From NCBI GenBank assembly GCA_024409165.1, contig JAKSUE010000006.1, forward strand, positions 1 through 14,061: a DNA stretch of 14,061 nucleotides, written 5' to 3'. The translations under genes were made by a program, and so were the position numbers. The DNA comes from an archaeon. GTDB taxonomy: Archaea > Methanobacteriota > Methanobacteria > Methanobacteriales > Methanobacteriaceae. A model generated the notes under the pieces. It ran no database searches. It had not been told where the DNA came from and worked only from the letters and a program-made list of their open reading frames with translations. Of the stretch, positions 13,747-14,061 are shown piece by piece (the first letter of the stretch is position 1; each line of letters begins with the position of its first letter).

Positions 13747-14061
13747 TTAAAATCCTCTACATTTTCTTTCATATTCTAAAGATCTAGTTCCTAATCTTTC
13801 ATTATCTAATGTGTAGAGTTCTGCACCTGGAATTACAGCTCTTGCTACATTAATTCCAAGTTCTGCTCTTGTTAAATCAGTAAATAAAACTTGATTAAGT
13901 CCAACTTTTTGAATTTCTTCAATAGTTGTTTCAATATCTTTTTTAACAGTATTTGAGCTTTTATCTTCGATATCTGATAATTTTACTTTTTCATCTTCTT
14001 CAATAAAGTAATGTTTATTTGATTTTTTCATACGTTCATAACCAGTTTTACGCATGAAATC
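13747..14061 (-). CDS. ycaO: YcaO cyclodehydratase/thioamidation enzyme, C-terminal part
   Basis: Only the last 104 codons or so are in the window; the frame runs off the right edge without a start. YcaO proteins use ATP to activate a peptide backbone amide. The McrA-specific type installs thioglycine together with TfuA. The visible part has the family C-terminal pattern VLFTDLTRAELGINVARAV followed by IPGAELYT and a conserved RLGTRS stretch, ending at KCRGF. The internal ATG at 14055-14053 is not a start but a residue within the frame. Identification rests on this C-terminal pattern plus the adjacent tfuA; the ATP-binding residues lie outside the window. Confidence 0.85.
   Translation of the reverse strand, partial: DFMRKTGYERMKKSNKHYFIEEDEKVKLSDIEDKSSNTVKKDIETTIEEIQKVGLNQVLFTDLTRAELGINVARAVIPGAELYTLDNERLGTRSLEYERKCRGF

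Overview
The window is very AT-rich (well over two thirds A+T by eye, with long T-rich runs between genes). It reads as chromosomal DNA of a pseudomurein-walled methanogenic archaeon, most likely Methanobrevibacter or a close relative in the Methanobacteriales. Three things support this: a large secreted protein made of pseudomurein-binding repeats plus a transglutaminase-type peptidase domain; a TfuA/YcaO pair of the type that thioamidates methyl-coenzyme M reductase; and archaeal signals (TATA-like boxes, T-tract terminators, and a recurring GGTGA ribosome site 4-5 nt before ATG). No rRNA, tRNA, CRISPR array, transposase or phage structural gene is visible.

Layout. 1-512 is T-rich non-coding DNA. 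513-959 (+) is a small protein with two copies of an AP2/integrase-arm-like repeat. 1257-3801 (+) is the iorA-iorB operon for indolepyruvate:ferredoxin oxidoreductase, with an 18-19 bp tandem repeat and a TATA-like box upstream. 3892-4464 (+) is a second protein with the same duplicated repeat plus a C-terminal zinc ribbon, so two members of one small family flank ior. 4562-4999 (-) is a C_GCAxxG_C_C redox protein, divergent from an amidohydrolase (5097-6308, +) that appears to be transcribed without a leader. 6446-6886 and 7035-7478 (+) are two UspA proteins, each with its own similarly placed promoter. 7912-10608 (+) is the pseudomurein-binding/transglutaminase protein; its best start codon is an ATT. 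10914-11753 (+) encodes a four-CBS-domain protein.

The right end runs on the minus strand: ycaO (cut by the window edge), tfuA, then larE. YcaO and TfuA together are known to convert a glycine of McrA to thioglycine. The LarE-type sulfur transferase next to them, with three conserved cysteines, is a plausible sulfur supplier. It carries an unusual C-terminal extension of roughly 110 residues.

The most interesting points are the apparent ATT start of the wall-lytic protein, its mosaic repeat block (codon use changes sharply inside one gene, and a cysteine pair recurs at fixed spacing), the larE-tfuA-ycaO grouping with the LarE extension, and the paired repeat-family proteins around ior. Several short direct or inverted repeats near promoters and gene ends are also listed.
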